Shown here piece by piece: positions 6,449 to 6,735 of a stretch of DNA of 6,735 nucleotides. Made by a program: the position numbers and the translations under genes. The stretch spans positions 4,801 to 11,535 of the forward strand of contig DIUS01000068.1 in the NCBI GenBank assembly GCA_002423075.1, read 5' to 3'. The stretch comes from Microbacteriaceae bacterium UBA6152. Its GTDB lineage: Bacteria; Actinomycetota; Actinomycetes; Actinomycetales; Microbacteriaceae. The notes beneath the pieces were generated by a model. The model was not told the origin of the DNA and made no database searches. It saw only the letters and a list, made by a program, of their open reading frames with translations. Each line of letters begins with the position of its first letter. Positions within the stretch are counted from its first letter, which is position 1.

Positions 6449-6735
6449 GGTTTCGGTGCGCGTGCCTTGAGGGGGTCGATGCCCTTCGGAATCGGTAGCG
6501 TACTCGACTTGCTCAGTGACGTCAGCCGGTTGCTCACGGCGTAGACCTCGGCCTTGCTCAGCACCTTCTTGAACGTGTTGAGCGTCTTCGCGAGGTTCTC
6601 GAGCTTCGTGCTCTCGACGTCGGGGCCGACGTGGACGAAGTGGACAGGCACGTTGGGCACGATGCGGCTGACGTTGCGCCGCTCGTCTTCCATCATGCGG
6701 CGCGTGCGCGAAGCGGGGCCTTCGCCGATGATGAT
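6442..6735 (-). CDS. DUF4191 family protein, C-terminal part (cut by window edge)
   Basis: The frame is open from the right edge to the TGA at 6442-6444, giving 97 visible C-terminal residues; the ATG at 6696 is internal. The visible part begins IIIGEGPASRTRRMMEDERR and ends with PIPKGIDPLKARAPKPR. The GEGP-x-R block, the central leucine/lysine-rich segment and the PIPKGIDP tail resemble the soluble C-terminal domain of DUF4191 proteins (Rv2219-like), which carry two membrane segments near the N-terminus; those would lie outside this window. The biochemical role of the family is unknown. The part seen is basic, without hydrophobic segments. Its closeness to lipA, lipB, an RDD gene and glnA supports the assignment, since the same families cluster in mycobacteria. 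Recognition is from memory of the family, not from a search. Confidence 0.8.
   Translation of the reverse strand: MIIGEGPASRTRRMMEDERRNVSRIVPNVPVHFVHVGPDVESTKLENLAKTLNTFKKVLSKAEVYAVSNRLTSLSKSSTLPIPKGIDPLKARAPKPR

Noticed and set aside
1..6735. Mobile elements, CRISPR arrays, tRNA or phage-like genes
   Set aside because: No transposase motifs, terminal inverted repeats, regularly spaced direct repeats or tRNA-like cloverleaf sequences were found; all space is accounted for by core genes and short gaps.

Overview
This window is a stretch of GC-rich actinobacterial core genome, most likely from Micrococcales and plausibly Microbacteriaceae. The evidence is the strong G/C bias at third codon positions, GTG starts, and a gene set (glnE, glnA1, lipA, lipB, an RDD membrane protein and a DUF4191 protein) that also clusters in Mycobacterium tuberculosis (Rv2217-Rv2221c). 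The family assignment is inference from protein flavour and gene content. I see no mobile element, CRISPR array, tRNA, rRNA or foreign-looking island.

Layout from left to right. Positions 1-2637 (+) hold most of glnE, the bifunctional adenylyltransferase/adenylyl-removing enzyme of glutamine synthetase, cut at its N-terminus by the window edge. A hairpin at 2660-2700 separates it from the convergent glnA (2720-4144, -), a type I glutamine synthetase that keeps the tyrosine modified by GlnE. The 155-bp gap upstream of glnA holds a four-element array with exact 11-bp spacing that fits the GlnR operator described in Streptomyces, plus a possible promoter. Next come lipA (4300-5304, -) and lipB (5301-5981, -), overlapping by 4 bp and together making protein-bound lipoate. 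A 41-bp gap carries two face-to-face -10 elements, each placed so that transcription would begin on the GTG start codon of lipB (-) or of the RDD gene (6023-6430, +). The RDD gene converges on a DUF4191 gene (6442 to the right edge, -), and their two stop codons pair within one hairpin.

How the genes work together. GlnA and GlnE form an enzyme-modifier pair for ammonium assimilation: GlnR-type control would set the amount of GlnA and adenylylation its activity. LipB transfers octanoate to lipoyl domains and LipA inserts the two sulfurs. The RDD and DUF4191 proteins are uncharacterised envelope or membrane companions often found beside these genes. All coding regions look intact apart from the two cut by the window edges. 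I found no new biological system; the most informative signals are regulatory (the GlnR-like operator and the paired leaderless promoters), together with a gene order that differs from the mycobacterial one.
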